Part shown: one piece after another, positions 1 through 11,222 of the stretch
Layout: every line of letters starts with the position of its first letter
How positions within the stretch are numbered: the first letter of the stretch is position 1
Assembly (NCBI RefSeq): GCF_038396675.1
Contig: NC_088927.1
Location: 35,326,001 to 35,390,000, forward strand
From: Hydra vulgaris
Taxonomy: Eukaryota; Cnidaria; Hydrozoa; Anthoathecata; Hydridae
Direction: 5' to 3'
DNA: 64,000 bases
Position numbers and translations under genes: made by a program
The notes under the pieces: model-generated
What the model was told of the DNA's origin: nothing
Seen by the model: only the letters and a program-made list of their open reading frames with translations
Databases searched by the model: none

Positions 1-79
1 TTAAATTTTTTTTTGCTTTGCGGCACAAGACGAGTAAAATGTATTTTTTTTTTTCAGAATAACTTTATTTACGATAAAA

Positions 80-815
80 ATGGAAATAAATATTAAAAAT
101 ATAGAAAAAATCACAAGCAAACTAGAAGAACAAAAAAAAAGTATACTAGCAGAAACGGAGAGATTACTCAAAGATTATGAAAAAAACTTCACTACAATAA
201 TAAGTTCGAACTTCAAAATAACAGCAAAGTTAGACAAAATGGACGCTGAAATAAACAATAACAAGTTAAATATCAGAAGAATTAAAAATGAAGTTGACGA
301 AATGAAAGCCAGCTTAAAATTCCAAGAAGAAAAAACTAGGGATGAATTTATTCATATAAAAACAAAATGATGTTGAAAAAAAAATCAATTTAAAAAATCA
401 AGTCAATAGACTTAGAGAATCGCTCGAGACGTAATAACTTACGTATCGATCGCATAAAAGAAAACCCTGAAGAAAACTGGAGTGATTGTGAGAAGGCTGT
501 AAAAGACATCTTTAAAACAAAACTAAATATATTAAGTGAAGTAGTTATGGAACGAGCGCACCGAGTCGGTGCAGTTAAAGATAATAAAACACCAAGATCA
601 ATCGTTTTAAAGCTTTTGAATTATCATGATAAAAATAAAATATTATGCTCAGTAAATAAACCTATAGGAAGCAGCATTTACATTAATGAAGATTATGCAA
701 AATAAACGATATTAGAAAGAAAGAAGCTTTGGGAAGAAGTTAAACGGTTACGCAACGAAGGTAAATTTGCAGTTATTAAATTTGATAAAATTTATTGTAG
801 AGATTTAAGAAAGTA
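80..815 (+). pseudogene. LINE ORF1 remnant (RNA-binding coiled-coil protein)
   Basis: The first 96 codons (80-370) are a lysine/glutamate-rich coiled coil. After a frameshift near 370-420 the reading resumes with a basic RSRRNN-like motif, then ERAHRVG, a PRSIVLKLL strand and an INEDYA motif, ending RDLRK before a stop near 815. This is the order in the intact ORF1 of copy B (7659-8423) and is typical of L1-type ORF1p-like RNA-binding proteins (coiled coil, RRM, C-terminal domain). In-frame stops, including one after the INEDYAK motif near 703, and at least one frameshift disable it. Confidence 0.75.
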
Positions 816-893
816 AACGCGCGAAGTTTTACTAAGCGAAGCACTATTTTAACTACTTTAAATAATGACTAACTTAACAGTAGATTTTGAAAA

Positions 894-3800
894 ATGTTTT
901 CAATTCAGCAAATGTTTTTACTTAACGATATTTCTGACGCTGGATTTGCATTTTTTAACGAAAACAATTTTAGTTCATCCTTTTTTGAAATAAAAACTTG
1001 TAAAAGTGAACTAAAAACCTTAAAGAGTAATTTTACTGTAATACACATTAACATAAGAAGTATAAATAGCAACATGGATAAGCTAAAACATTTTCTTATC
1101 GAATGCGATTATTTATTCAGTATCATTCACGCCTAACAGAAACGTGGTGTTTTGACGAATCATGCAGAATAAATTCAAGTTTAGAAATTCCTAACTACAA
1201 ATTATTATCATCTTCAAGAAAAACTAACAAAAGGGGAGGTGGAATTATAACTTATATTAGGAATGATCAAGTTGCCAAAACAAGAGATGACCTTTCGATC
1301 TCAGATGCCGACAGTGAGGTTTTTACAATTGAAATAACTAGCAACAAATCAAAAAACATACTGGTCTACATTTTACCTGAAGGTGATTTATTTAAATTTT
1401 CCAATCATTTAAAACAAATTTTTATAAAAAACAACAATGAGCAAAAAAAAAATTCTGCATTTGAGACATAAACATAAATTGTTTACAATATGATAAACAT
1501 GCCAATACTAAACTTTTTTTTGACGAAATGCTTCAACATTACATCTTCCCAATTATTAACAAACCAACTCGAGTAACTCCAACTTCAATCACTGCAATAG
1601 ACAATATATTAACTGATTCATTCTTTGATACTTAACTAAAGGCAGGAATAATAAAGGCAGATATATCTGATCATTTTCCTTTCTTCTTCTCCTTGACACA
1701 AGATATAAAAACAATAGTTGTAAAATTAAAAGTTATAAAAGAAAAATCAACAAATTTGCTATTCAACAATTTAAAGACTCACTGTCGGCAGAAGAGAAGG
1801 TTTACCATGAATGCAATCTTGGGCACACTAACTCTGCTTATAATAACTTTGAAAAAATTTTACCAAAAAACCATAATATGCACTTCCCAATTAAAGTAAA
1901 ATTAATAAAAGAAAAGCACTTAAAATGTCCATGGATCACCAAAGGTATTAAAAAATCCTCAAAAAAACAACAAAAACTTTATATTAAATACTTAAAAAAT
2001 AGAAATGAGGCAAACATAAATGTTTACAAACAGTATAAAAACTTGTTTGAAAAAATTTAAAAAAATTCAAAGAAAAACTATTATTCAAATAAAATAAAAA
2101 ACACAAATGTTGATATTAAGAAAACTTGGGATATCATGAAAGAAATAATTGGGATAAAAACCTACAAAATAAATAGTTTACCTGCTCAAATTGTCATAGA
2201 TAATAAAGAGTATGACAATAATAATGCAATTTCAGAAAAATTTAATAGTTTTTTTGTCAACATATCCCAAATCTAGCTTCAAAAGTCAATTGTCCAAACA
2301 ACTCATTTGAAACTTATCTAACTAGTGTCAACAGCGAATTAATATTTAAAGAACCAAAAATTGATGAGCTCGAAAATGCAATAAACTCTCTTAAAACAAA
2401 CAAGTCTCCAGGTATAGATGACATTTGCAGTAATATCGTCGTCAATGTCTTTTCGGAGATACGCAAACCTATTTTCGGAATATTTAAATCATCAATTATA
2501 ACTGGAACTGTACTAGATAAATTAAAAGTAGCTAAAATTGTACCTATTTATAAAACCGGTGAAACATTTCTAATAAACAATTACAGACCAATCTCAATAC
2601 TACCAACCTTTTCTAACATACTTGAACGAATAATCTACAATAGATTATATGAATACCTAATTTAAAACAAATTCTTAAATAAAAAACAATTCGGCTTTCA
2701 AGCACAACACTCAACAGAACATGCAATTTTAGATTTAGTTAATAGCATAAGTGATTCTTTTAATAAAAAGCAATTTGCATTAGGAACTTTTATAGACCTA
2801 TCCAAAGCACTTGACACAATTAATCATGATATCTTACTAAAAAAAATAGAAAAATACGGAATAAAAAATACTAGCCTAGATTGGTTTAAAAGTTATCTGT
2901 CAACAGACAAAATGTGTTATTTCGAACGATAATAAATATTCTAATTTACTAAAAATAAAATGCGGAGTTCCCCAAGGTTCCATTGTTGGTCCTCTTTTAT
3001 TTTTAATTTATATTAACGATCTTCCACAATCACAAAAAATACTCGATGCAATAATGTTTGCTGATGACACAAATTTATTTTATTCATCAGCATCAATTGA
3101 AAATCTCTTTGAATCTGCGAACGATGACCTTGAGAGTTTAAACATTTGGTTTAAAGTAAATAAATTATCTTTAAATCAAGAAAAAACAAAATATATCTTG
3201 TTTCATTCCAACCAGCAAAAAAACAAAATACTAAGCATACAGCAAAAAAAACAAAATACTAAGCATACAATGGTAGCATATGCTACCATTACTAAAAATT
3301 GATAACATAAACATCGAAAGAACTGAAACTATTAAATTTCTTGGGAAAATTATTGACGAAACAGTTTCTTTGAAAGCCCATATAAAAACATTAAATACAA
3401 AAATATCAAAAAGTATCGGCATACTTTACAAAGTCAAAACTATACTTTCCCAGGAGAATCTGAAAATTCTCTACTTTTCTTATATACAAAGTTATCTAAC
3501 ATATGCTAATATTGCCTGGAGAAGTACAAATAAATCTAAATTAAGTTCTCTATATACACACCAAAAACACGCATCAAGATTGATTTATAATAAAAATAAA
3601 TTCATTCATGCCGATCCTTTGCTTAAAAACTTGAATGCTTTAAATATCTATCAAATTAACATCTACCAAAATGTTTTATTTATGCTCAAATATAAGCTCG
3701 GACTTGTCCCAACTCATTTTACTAATAGCTTTTTTCAAATCAGCGCCAACAGATATATAACACGAGGAACCGGAAACTGCCCATAAAAAAAACAAAATTT

Positions 3801-3953
3801 TCGAGATTTTCAATTGTATACCGTGGCCCCTATTTATAAATCAAAACAATACCTCAAGATATAGAACTTATTAAATTCGATAATCTTATTGCCCTAAAGA
3901 AAAAACTAAAAGATCTCATAATTAACAAAACCAATTTTATCGATATGTATTAA
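894..3953 (+). pseudogene. LINE ORF2 remnant (endonuclease-reverse transcriptase)
   Basis: APE-type endonuclease pieces come first (IHINIRS near 1040, LTETW near 1133, RGGGI near 1240, then an SDHFP-like end near 1670). A spacer with a CPWITKGI motif (near 1935) follows, then the reverse transcriptase: NYRPIS (2580), QFGFQ (2690), DLSKA (2800), GVPQGS (2965) and the catalytic FADD (3057). The thumb/C-terminal part runs to a stop at 3951-3953. At least six frameshifts or stops break the frame, and a short CATACAGCAAAAAAAACAAA segment near 3235-3260 is duplicated within it. Product and order are certain; activity is excluded. Confidence 0.85.
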
Positions 3954-4166
3954 ATATAAAAGAACAATTAATATAATAAAATGTAAAAAGAACAATTTAA
4001 GCTATAAAAATAAATAAATAAAAAAGAAATAAAACATAAATTAAAAAAAAAAATTGTTAGCAACTATACATACCAAAATATTACTGAACAGTAGACCTCA
4101 AAAATTAATGTGTGTTTTATAGATTTACTCTTTAAATTTTTAGTTTATTTTGTATTTTAAAGGTTC

Positions 4167-4192
4167 TCGATGAAAAGACTTTTCTTAGTCTT
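4167..4192 (+). other. Conserved 3' UTR hairpin of LINE copy A
   Basis: TCGATGA is followed by AAGACT, a six-base loop and AGTCTT, a perfect 6-bp stem. Copies B and C carry the same TYGATGA lead and an AAGAC/GTCTT stem at the matching position, with different loop bases. In CR1/L2-type elements the RT recognises the 3' end of its RNA, so this is a plausible recognition structure (inference). Confidence 0.6.
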
Positions 4193-4287
4193 TTTTTTTT
4201 TTTTTTTTTTTTAATATATATTTGGCGTATATTAAAATTTACAATGAAATAAATCGTGTTAATAAATAAGAGAGCTGGAGCAAGCAG

Positions 4288-4304
4288 AAGACATAAACTG
4301 TCTT
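4288..4304 (-). other. Conserved 3' UTR hairpin of LINE copy B
   Basis: On the minus strand CTCGATGAT is followed by AAGAC, seven loop bases and GTCTT, then CTGCTTGC. It lies about 75-95 nt before the poly(A) tail. Stem and lead sequence match those in copies A and C. Confidence 0.6.
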
Positions 4305-4532
4305 ATCATCGAGCCCCATTTACATTGAAAAAAAAATCGTCAGCTTATAATATAAAAAAAGAAAAGTAGCAAAGTACATAATAAGCATTTTACACGTTAG
4401 TTACAATATAAATATAAGTGTTGAAATATAATGCAATATATCAAAAATTAACAAAAGTTAAATATAAATAAAACAGCAACAAAAGAGAAGTAGTGTCAAT
4501 AACTATTTTTTAGATAATTTATATTATTTATT

Positions 4533-7500
4533 TTAAAAGAGATATTTTAAATCAAGGTCATTTTGCAATAAGAGACTCTTAGATTCTTTCCTGAATTGTT
4601 CCAAAGAGATGTTTTGAATATTATTTTTTTTTGTCATAAATTTTAAAAAATGTTTCCACAGAAACGGTCCACGATATTGAATTTGGTAAGAACCTAGTTT
4701 TAAATTAGTTTTTGGTACAATGAAGTTGTTAATTGAAAATTTAGTAAGATACTTGTGCGAGATTTCACTAAAGTAAGACTGAAACACAATAGGAGAAAGC
4801 CCACGTTTTATTTTAAACATGAATTGTAGAACCTGGTGTATATTAAGTTTATAGATACTTAGGGCACCAAGCTTCCTTAAAAGATGTTCGCGATGACAAG
4901 TTCTGTGTGCACCAAATACAATCCTGCATGCGTGTTTTTGCTTACTATAAAGTTTTTTTAATTTACTATAATTAGTACTATCCTATACAATATTACAGTA
5001 CGAGATAAAACTATGAATAAATGAAAAGTATATTTTTTTTAAGGAAGCAGTGTTAAGATATGGTTTAGTTTTATATAATATGGAAATATTTATTGAGATT
5101 TTATTTTCTATGTATTTTATATGTGGTTTCCATGACAAATTTTCATCTAGTATTGCTCCAAAAAATTAACGATTGGTTCCCTTTTAATAAATGTTTTATT
5201 GATTATAAGATTAGGTAACTTTAGAGGAACATCATCACCTTTACTAGGTTTGGAGAATAAGATAAATTTAGTTTTTTCTACATTTAACGAAAGCCTATTA
5301 CTTGTAAACCACTCGTTTATTTTTAATAGTTCTTCATTAAATATATTAAAGAGTTTTTGTCGGAATAAAAAAGATTGCAGTCGTCTGCAAACAATATAAC
5401 ATTTAAAATATTTGATGCTAAGTACAAATCATTTATATACAATAAAAATAATAATGGTCCTAAGATTGAACCTTGGGGCACACCACAAGTTATTTGTTTT
5501 TCTTTTTCAGTTTTTTTATAAATAATACATTGTGACCTGTTTGCTAGATAATCTTCAAACCAAAGTAAGTTTTTATTTCTTACTCCATAGAGTTCCAGTT
5601 TTTTTATAAGTATCTTATGGTTAACAGTGTCAAAGGCTTTTGACAGATCAATAAAAACTCCTAAGGTAAAATAGTCATTATTGAATGCATTTGTTACATG
5701 ATTAATCAGTTTAATTACCGCTTGGTTAGTTGAATTATCTTTTTTAAACCCAAATTGTTTACTGTACAGCAAACTGTTTGACATCAAATAGTTATAAAGT
5801 CTGTTATACATAATTCTTTCCAATAATTTTGAGAAGCAAGGTAAGACGGAAATTGGTCTGTAGTTGGAAATATTAGTTTCGTCACCAGATTTAAAAATTG
5901 GAGTGATTACGGCAACTTTAAGTTTTTTTGGCACAACACCTAGTTTTAATGAAAGGTTAAAAATATGAAATAATGACGGTTCAATGATATCGTAAACTGA
6001 TTTAACAACATTTACACTAATTTTGTCAATGCCGGCACTTTTATTACTTTTAAGACAATTAAAAGCATTTCTTAACTCGCTTAGATTTAAATTAGATTCT
6101 TCCATAATAGTATTACACGGTTTGATATAAGATTCAAACTCTATGGTACTTGGTGGAATTTTACTCGCCAAGTTTGGCCCTACTTCAAGAAAAAATGAGT
6201 TAAGTTTTTCAGCTATTTTTTTTTTTATCGTAAGTCATTTCCCCGTCAATTAAAAGCTTTTGGGGGAGATTATTTGTTACACATTTATTTTTACCAATTA
6301 CTTGTTTAATTATATTCCACGTTTTTTTAGTGTCGCCGTTGGTTTTTTCTAGCAACTTTGCATAATAAATTTTTTTAGAATGTTTTTTTGTTTTTTCAAA
6401 TAAGTTTTTATATTTTTTGTAGTTTATTTCATTTTTATATGTTTTATGTCTTAAATATTTAACATATAGTTTTTTTTTTTTTTTAAGACGATTTTATTAG
6501 ACCCTTGGTCATCCAGGGATTTAGAAGAGACTTTTATAACTATTTTTTTAACAGGAAATGCTATGTCATACTGTTTACAGAATTGTGTTAAAAATAGTTC
6601 ATATGCATTATTGACTTCATGGGATTGTAAAATAAGATTCAAATCGAGATTTTCTGATAAAAGAGTTCGAAAATACAATAAGGAGTTTTCATTGATCTGT
6701 CGCATTAAAATTGTAGAGTTCGAGGGAGGATTAGTTTGGGTAATGTTATCAGTAATTAAGAATATTGGATAGTGATCTGTTAAATCAGTTTTGATTATGC
6801 CCGAACCTAAGCGACAATTTTGAAAATTGTTAGTAACTATATTATCAAGTAATGAAGATGTAGTCTTAGTAATTCTCGTTGCCTTATTTATTGTTGGTAA
6901 TAGATTATATTGGGTTAAAGTATCTAAAAAATATTGAACATTTTTATTTGAAGCATAATTAAGCAAGTTTAAGTTAAAATCACCAGCCAAGTAAACATGT
7001 TTCCGTGTTAAGCTAATTTTGGTTAAAAAACTGCTTAAATAAGTTTTAAATTTTTTTAAACTACCAGATGGTTGTCTATAAATAGAATTGATTACAATGT
7101 TTTTGGTGGTTTTGTTTATGATTTCTATGCACAGCGACTCACAATCTGTTTCATTAACATTAAGATCATTACGTAAAATAAAGTTTATTGATTTGTGAAC
7201 AAAAATACTAACACCACCACCAGCGTAGTTAAAACGCGGTTGGTGAACTGATACGTAATTACTTAATTCAAGATTTGAATTTTTTCCATTGGTTTTAAGC
7301 CAAGTTTCCGTAATACAAGTTATTTGAAATTCGTGGTGTAGTTGATGCAATAAGAGTCTAAGATTTTCAAAATTTTTGTTAATACTTCGAATGTTTACAT
7401 GTAATATAGAAAAGTTTTTTTTGTTCTGACAGAGATATTGAGTAGATTCAAAAATTGAATAATACTCGCTTTCTAAATTTTTTCCATTAAAATAGTTATT

Positions 7501-7548
7501 ATCACTAGCATTCTCATCACTAAAATTAAATGAAAGATTGACCTCCAT
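4533..7548 (-). pseudogene. LINE ORF2 (endonuclease-reverse transcriptase), frameshifted
   Basis: The APE endonuclease is continuous for 365 codons (7548-6451): ILHVNIRSI, the ITETW catalytic motif near residue 80, a GGGVS motif, the AGDFN motif and TDHYP near its end. A frameshift in a poly(A) run near 6470 breaks the link to the RT, which is open from 6171 to 5323 with NYRPIS, QFGF, DLSKAFDTVNH, GVPQGS and FADD in order. A further frameshift near 5340 separates the thumb; the C-terminal 95 codons (4820-4533) are open again. Few lesions, mostly at homopolymers, suggest a young copy (some could be assembly errors). Confidence 0.88.
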
Positions 7549-7658
7549 TTTTATAAGTAGAATTTAAAATAATTAATAAAGCAAAGTAACATATAGAAAG
7601 TAAAACAAAATATAAATAAATAAGTAAATATAAATGTTACGAAAATAATATTTTACTT

Positions 7659-8423
7659 TTAATTCGCAGCCCAATCCCGAATGATCAACTTATCGTAAGA
7701 GATGAATGCATATTTTCCGGCTGCTCGTTCAACTTTCATTTGTTCCCGTAGCGCTTTCCTAATTGAGACAGTATCGGCACAAAAATCTTCGTTAATATAA
7801 ATATTTTTACCTTTTAATTGAGATGTTTTTTTTAAAATTTCAACTTTATCTTTATAATCTAACAGTTTTAATACAATTGTTCTGGGTTTGTTTAAATCTC
7901 TCTGACCAGTTCTATGAGCTCTTTCAATCCTAATATTTGTTAACCCCAAATGCTCTTCAAAAACTTTACTGACTTTTAATTCGCTTTCAATCCACGTTTC
8001 ACCTTCGTTTTCTTTTATCCTGTCTACCCTTAAATTGTTTCTGCGAGATCTATCCTCCATCTCTCTTAGTTTACTTTTTATTTTATGATAGTCGGAATTA
8101 TGATTTTGCTTTTCAATGTGAGATGTTTGTTTTTTTTCCTGAGAAGTAATAGCTGTCTTAATTTTTTCTTCAAAAAGGTGTTCGTGAAAATTTAAGCTTC
8201 TTTTGATTTCTTCTACGTCTTTTTCCATTATCTTTATTTGTTTTGCATGCTGATTAACTTTCAAATCTACTTTATCTAATCTATCGTATATGATTTTCGT
8301 GTTTGCGCTTAATATGTTTAACTCGTTTTTTTCATGTTGCTTCTTCATTTCGTCTATTTCGTTCTTAAATTCTTTAAACATTTTTTGTATCGTTTTTTTT
8401 ACTTGATCCATTGTAATAGCCAT
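7659..8423 (-). CDS. LINE ORF1 protein, intact
   Basis: An uninterrupted 254-residue reading frame. Residues 1-115 form a long charged coiled coil with heptad spacing; a basic RSRRNNLRVDRIKE stretch follows near residue 122, then ERAHRTG, a PRTIVLKLLDYKDK strand, a YINEDFCADT motif and a C-terminal IRDWAAN. This is the coiled coil-RRM-CTD plan of L1-type ORF1 RNA chaperones, which coat LINE RNA and are required in cis for retrotransposition. The ATG at 8423 follows an AT-rich leader and is the first in-frame start. It lies 110 bp upstream of ORF2. Intact ORF1 beside a frameshifted ORF2 suggests a fairly young but dead copy. Confidence 0.85.
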   Translation of the reverse strand: MAITMDQVKKTIQKMFKEFKNEIDEMKKQHEKNELNILSANTKIIYDRLDKVDLKVNQHAKQIKIMEKDVEEIKRSLNFHEHLFEEKIKTAITSQEKKQTSHIEKQNHNSDYHKIKSKLREMEDRSRRNNLRVDRIKENEGETWIESELKVSKVFEEHLGLTNIRIERAHRTGQRDLNKPRTIVLKLLDYKDKVEILKKTSQLKGKNIYINEDFCADTVSIRKALREQMKVERAAGKYAFISYDKLIIRDWAAN

Positions 8424-8458
8424 TATTAATCAATATATATAATATATATTCAACGTTT

Positions 8459-8494
<36 letters not shown>

Positions 8495-8562
8495 TTTTAC
8501 ACTGAAAAAACACGTCTGCTCATGAAGAAAGCATGCACAAAAAAATATATATATATTTCTAC

Positions 8563-8640
8563 GAGTCTTCTGCGAGTTTCCTTGCAACTACATAGTACTA
8601 TTAGTATTTGTTAATATATATTTTCAACAAATAATATAAA
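8563..8640 (+). other. Displaced 3' tail of LINE copy A
   Basis: GTCTTCTGCGAGTTTCC here resembles GTCTTCTGCAAGTTTTCC, which directly follows the 3' hairpin of copy C on its coding strand. With the same orientation as copy A, this is best read as the rest of A's 3' UTR, pushed 4.4 kb away by copy B. The match is short and was made by eye. Confidence 0.5.
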
Positions 8641-9637
8641 TTTTCAACGACAACGACAAGCAAGTCCCTAGTAGCCCTGTGGTGCGACGGACTTGCGTAT
8701 ATTTTTTAAATGCATGGGTTAATAGCCAGCACTTTATATTATAAACCATGAATTTTTAAATTTATTATTTTAACTCGCATGAGTTAAAATGTCAAACGCG
8801 CATGCGTGAAACAGCATTGTTAACGCTCTTTAGATATAGTAAATATTTGTGGTGGACATTTATATAAACTGGAGACATGTAAATATTATTTGTTTTTGAA
8901 ATATATAATAATGACTGTTGTAAAAAAAAAAATACCCTGGGGCAATTTATCTAACTAAATTTAAAATTGAAAATATTAATTATTTGGGGCGTAACTAAAT
9001 AAAAGACGAAATCTATTTTTATTTAGTTAATAGAAATCGTCCTAGTTAAAACTGTGCGATGGTTTCTATATACAACAAAACTTTGACCTTGATTATCCGG
9101 TTACTAGGATCGTAAAAGTCTGGTAACTTTTTGTTTTGTAGTCAGTTTACTTAGCTCTTCAAAATACCCTTCTCAAAAGTTAGTTATAAATGTGTATAAC
9201 CAAGGATGTATAAATATATGGATGTTTATAGATCAAAGGCGCTGCTAATTACTAAATTTTATCCGGGTTTTTAACGTCATTTTTTAAAATAATTTTACAA
9301 AATAAACCGGCATTTAAACGACATTTTAGGTTTGCTAACTTCTTTCAGTAAACATTTTATTTCCCGCAAAACACTCATTTTACACTAAAGTAATGATTTT
9401 TAAACTAAAGTAATAATTTTTGAGAAATATAAATGCATTTTGTGTATTTAAGAATTTCTCATGTGTTAGTAAATATCTTAATTGATATGCAAGATTTGTT
9501 TAAATAATAATTTACTTGTAAAAAAACTTCAAAAAATGTCAAAAATGTTTTTGTAAAAATGCAATATGGGATATAGTAATAAGAATACTGTAAAGTAAAA
9601 AGATTTTTTTTTCGCGTTGTAGGTCATATCATAAATC
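8641..9637. other. AT-rich spacer, no gene seen
   Basis: No coding potential or terminal repeats recognised. A GTGGTGCGACGGACTTGCG stretch near 8680 has a faint tRNA look but no matching B box. Confidence 0.5.
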
Positions 9638-9903
9638 AATTGAAGGGCTTATTGTGAGACAATGACAAGCCACACTTTTTTCAAAAATGAGTTATTATCA
9701 TTTTTGTAATCATAAATAGTATACGCAATTTTTATTTATTTTTTTGTCCAATATATAATATCCATTAGTATTTTTATGATGTATAAATTTGAGAGAATAA
9801 TAGGTAAGCACTGATTTTATAGATTTAAATATAACTTAAAAGCCATTTTTCTCAAATATTTGTTTTTGTGGCTTGTTATTGTTTCACAATAAGCCCTTCA
9901 ATT
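9638..9903. mobile_element. MITE with about 36-bp terminal inverted repeats
   Basis: The left end AATTGAAGGGCTTATTGTGA, continuing to ACAAGCCAC, is mirrored by the right end (9868-9903) with about two mismatches. The 190-bp interior has no reading frame. Short size, long near-perfect terminal repeats and an AT-rich interior are the marks of a MITE. No autonomous partner is visible and the target duplication is unclear. Confidence 0.75.
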
Positions 9904-10361
9904 ATTAATTGATTTGGAGATTGTTGTCAATTGATATTCCCATCAGTTAGATTTTTGGTAATCTATTAAAAATTTAAACATCTCGTTTTTGACGGAAATT
10001 AAATCGTTTTTTCTTTAAAGTTGCGAGACATTTTGATTTCCGTCAAACAATTTGAACTCCGTCAAAAAATTCAAATACCGATAAAAATTTGAATTTTTTA
10101 TACTAGTAGAGTTCTAGAATAATCATATTATTTAAAATTTTTTTGTTATATATATATATTTATACAGGAGTTATACAAATGTAATTAAATAATTAAAATA
10201 TTTGTTAACAAAATAGTAAAATATATTAATCACAATACTTTACATAATGAAGTTTTTTTATTTAATTGGAAAGATAAGACATTTGTCATTTTGATGTATA
10301 ATCATATAAAAGTATTCCCACGTGACACAAATGTTTCTAATTGTTTTGCTGTTGTTGTTTA
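9904..10361. other. AT-rich spacer, nothing recognised
   Basis: Includes several GACGGAAATTAAA / GTCAAAAAATT-like direct and inverted short words near 9990-10085. No gene seen. Confidence 0.45.
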
Positions 10362-11222
10362 CAGTGCTGGGTAAAAAGATCCGACCACGCATTGTTTATC
10401 TATGTATACAGTATGTACATTGTAGTGTAGGCACTTTCCTCAGAATTTCACCATCATGCTTTGCATGCGTGATTGGCTAGTTATCAGCCAATCAAAACAG
10501 TTGTACCATTGTTATATATACCATCGCATGCGTGGCTGTGATTTCAGTCTTCGATCTTATCGCGCTGCATTAAAACCAGGATTATCACAGAAAAATATTC
10601 GTGACAGCAATTTGGGGAGCAATTGCTGCCAGAGGTCGATCGGGAATCCATTTCATGCCGCCAGGAGAAACTATCAAAGCTGTTAATTATTTGCAAATAA
10701 TAAAGGAAAATGTTCCTATTTGGCTCAGAACTCGCAACTGTGACATTTTTATGCATGACGGCGCGCCATGTCATCAGGCAAAGATCGTCAAGACATGGTT
10801 TCAAGAGAATTACATCAATGTTCTTGCTCCGTGGCCTGGCTCGTCACCGGATTTAAACCCGATTGAAAATTGCTGGATAAAATTGAAAGCAGAAGTGACA
10901 AAAACAAATTCGACGTCGGTGACAACTTTGAAGGAGGCTATACTGGAGGAGTGGTCCCAAATAATAACGCCTGATTACTATGACTCTCTTGTTGCCTTTA
11001 TGCCTCGAAGAATAGAAGCTGTCCTTAAATCCGGAGGAAGACATTCGAGGTACTAGAAACTCTTTTCTGATGTGAACTACTTGTTGGTTTCTTCGAAAGT
11101 GTGTCATTAACTTATGTGAATGTTGTTTGTTGCGTTTAATTCAATCATATTATCATTAAATTGAAGTGGTATAACGTTTCTGTCTAAAAACTTTAGTGGT
11201 CGGATCTTTTTGGCCAGCACTG
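10362..11222 (+). mobile_element. Internally deleted Tc1-like transposon
   Basis: Bounded by TA on both sides (10360-10361 and 11223-11224) and by 27-bp inverted repeats starting CAGTGCTGG, ending GATCCGACCAC, differing at two positions. The TA target duplication and inverted repeats define a Tc1/mariner-superfamily element. At 861 bp it is too short for a full transposase and lacks the N-terminal DNA-binding half. Confidence 0.92.
10601..11056 (+). pseudogene. Tc1-like transposase, C-terminal half
   Basis: A 151-codon open frame covering the second half of a DDE transposase: a WGAIAARGRSG strand, the second catalytic Asp in FMHDGAPCH, then WPGSSPDLNPIENCW with the catalytic Glu. I count 35 residues between these two, one more than the 34 usual for Tc1. 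The N-terminal helix-turn-helix domains and the first Asp are missing, so the protein cannot act alone. The stop at 11054-11056 lies about 165 bp before the right terminal repeat, as expected for the natural C-terminus. Confidence 0.88.

Larger units (their letters stand above)
1..4192 (+). mobile_element. LINE copy A (CR1/L2-like non-LTR retrotransposon), 3' UTR interrupted
   Basis: A near full-length non-LTR retrotransposon read left to right: an ORF1 remnant (80-815), an ORF2 remnant with endonuclease and reverse transcriptase (894-3953), then a 3' UTR ending at a short hairpin (4175-4192). The 5' end may lie before the window. The 3' UTR is cut by the insertion of copy B, and sequence resembling the missing tail reappears at about 8563. 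Many stops and frameshifts show that the copy is dead. The endonuclease and RT match copy C (20.2-24 kb) closely, so A and C belong to one subfamily. Assignment to the CR1/L2 branch rests on RT motif style and the conserved 3' hairpin, not on a phylogeny. Confidence 0.85.
4193..8562 (-). mobile_element. LINE copy B, nearly full length, inserted in copy A
   Basis: A complete-looking CR1/L2-like element on the minus strand: 5' UTR (about 8424-8562), intact ORF1 (8423-7659), ORF2 (7548-4533), a 3' UTR with the conserved hairpin (4288-4304) and a poly(A) tail seen as poly(T) at 4191-4213. The flanks look like an imperfect target duplication, TTTCTTAGTCTT on the left and TTTCTACGAGTCTT on the right. 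Sequence right of it (GTCTTCTGCGAG...) matches the piece following the hairpin in copy C, so B landed inside the 3' hairpin of A. It is a different subfamily from A and C: the ORF2 proteins align but are clearly diverged. Confidence 0.85.

Noticed and set aside
8666-8720. tRNA-like stretch GTGGTGCGACGGACTTGCG
   Set aside because: No B box at the proper distance and no cloverleaf by eye.
10544-10804. Minus-strand frames over the Tc1-like copy (also 10853-11107)
   Set aside because: Shadows of the plus-strand transposase frame.
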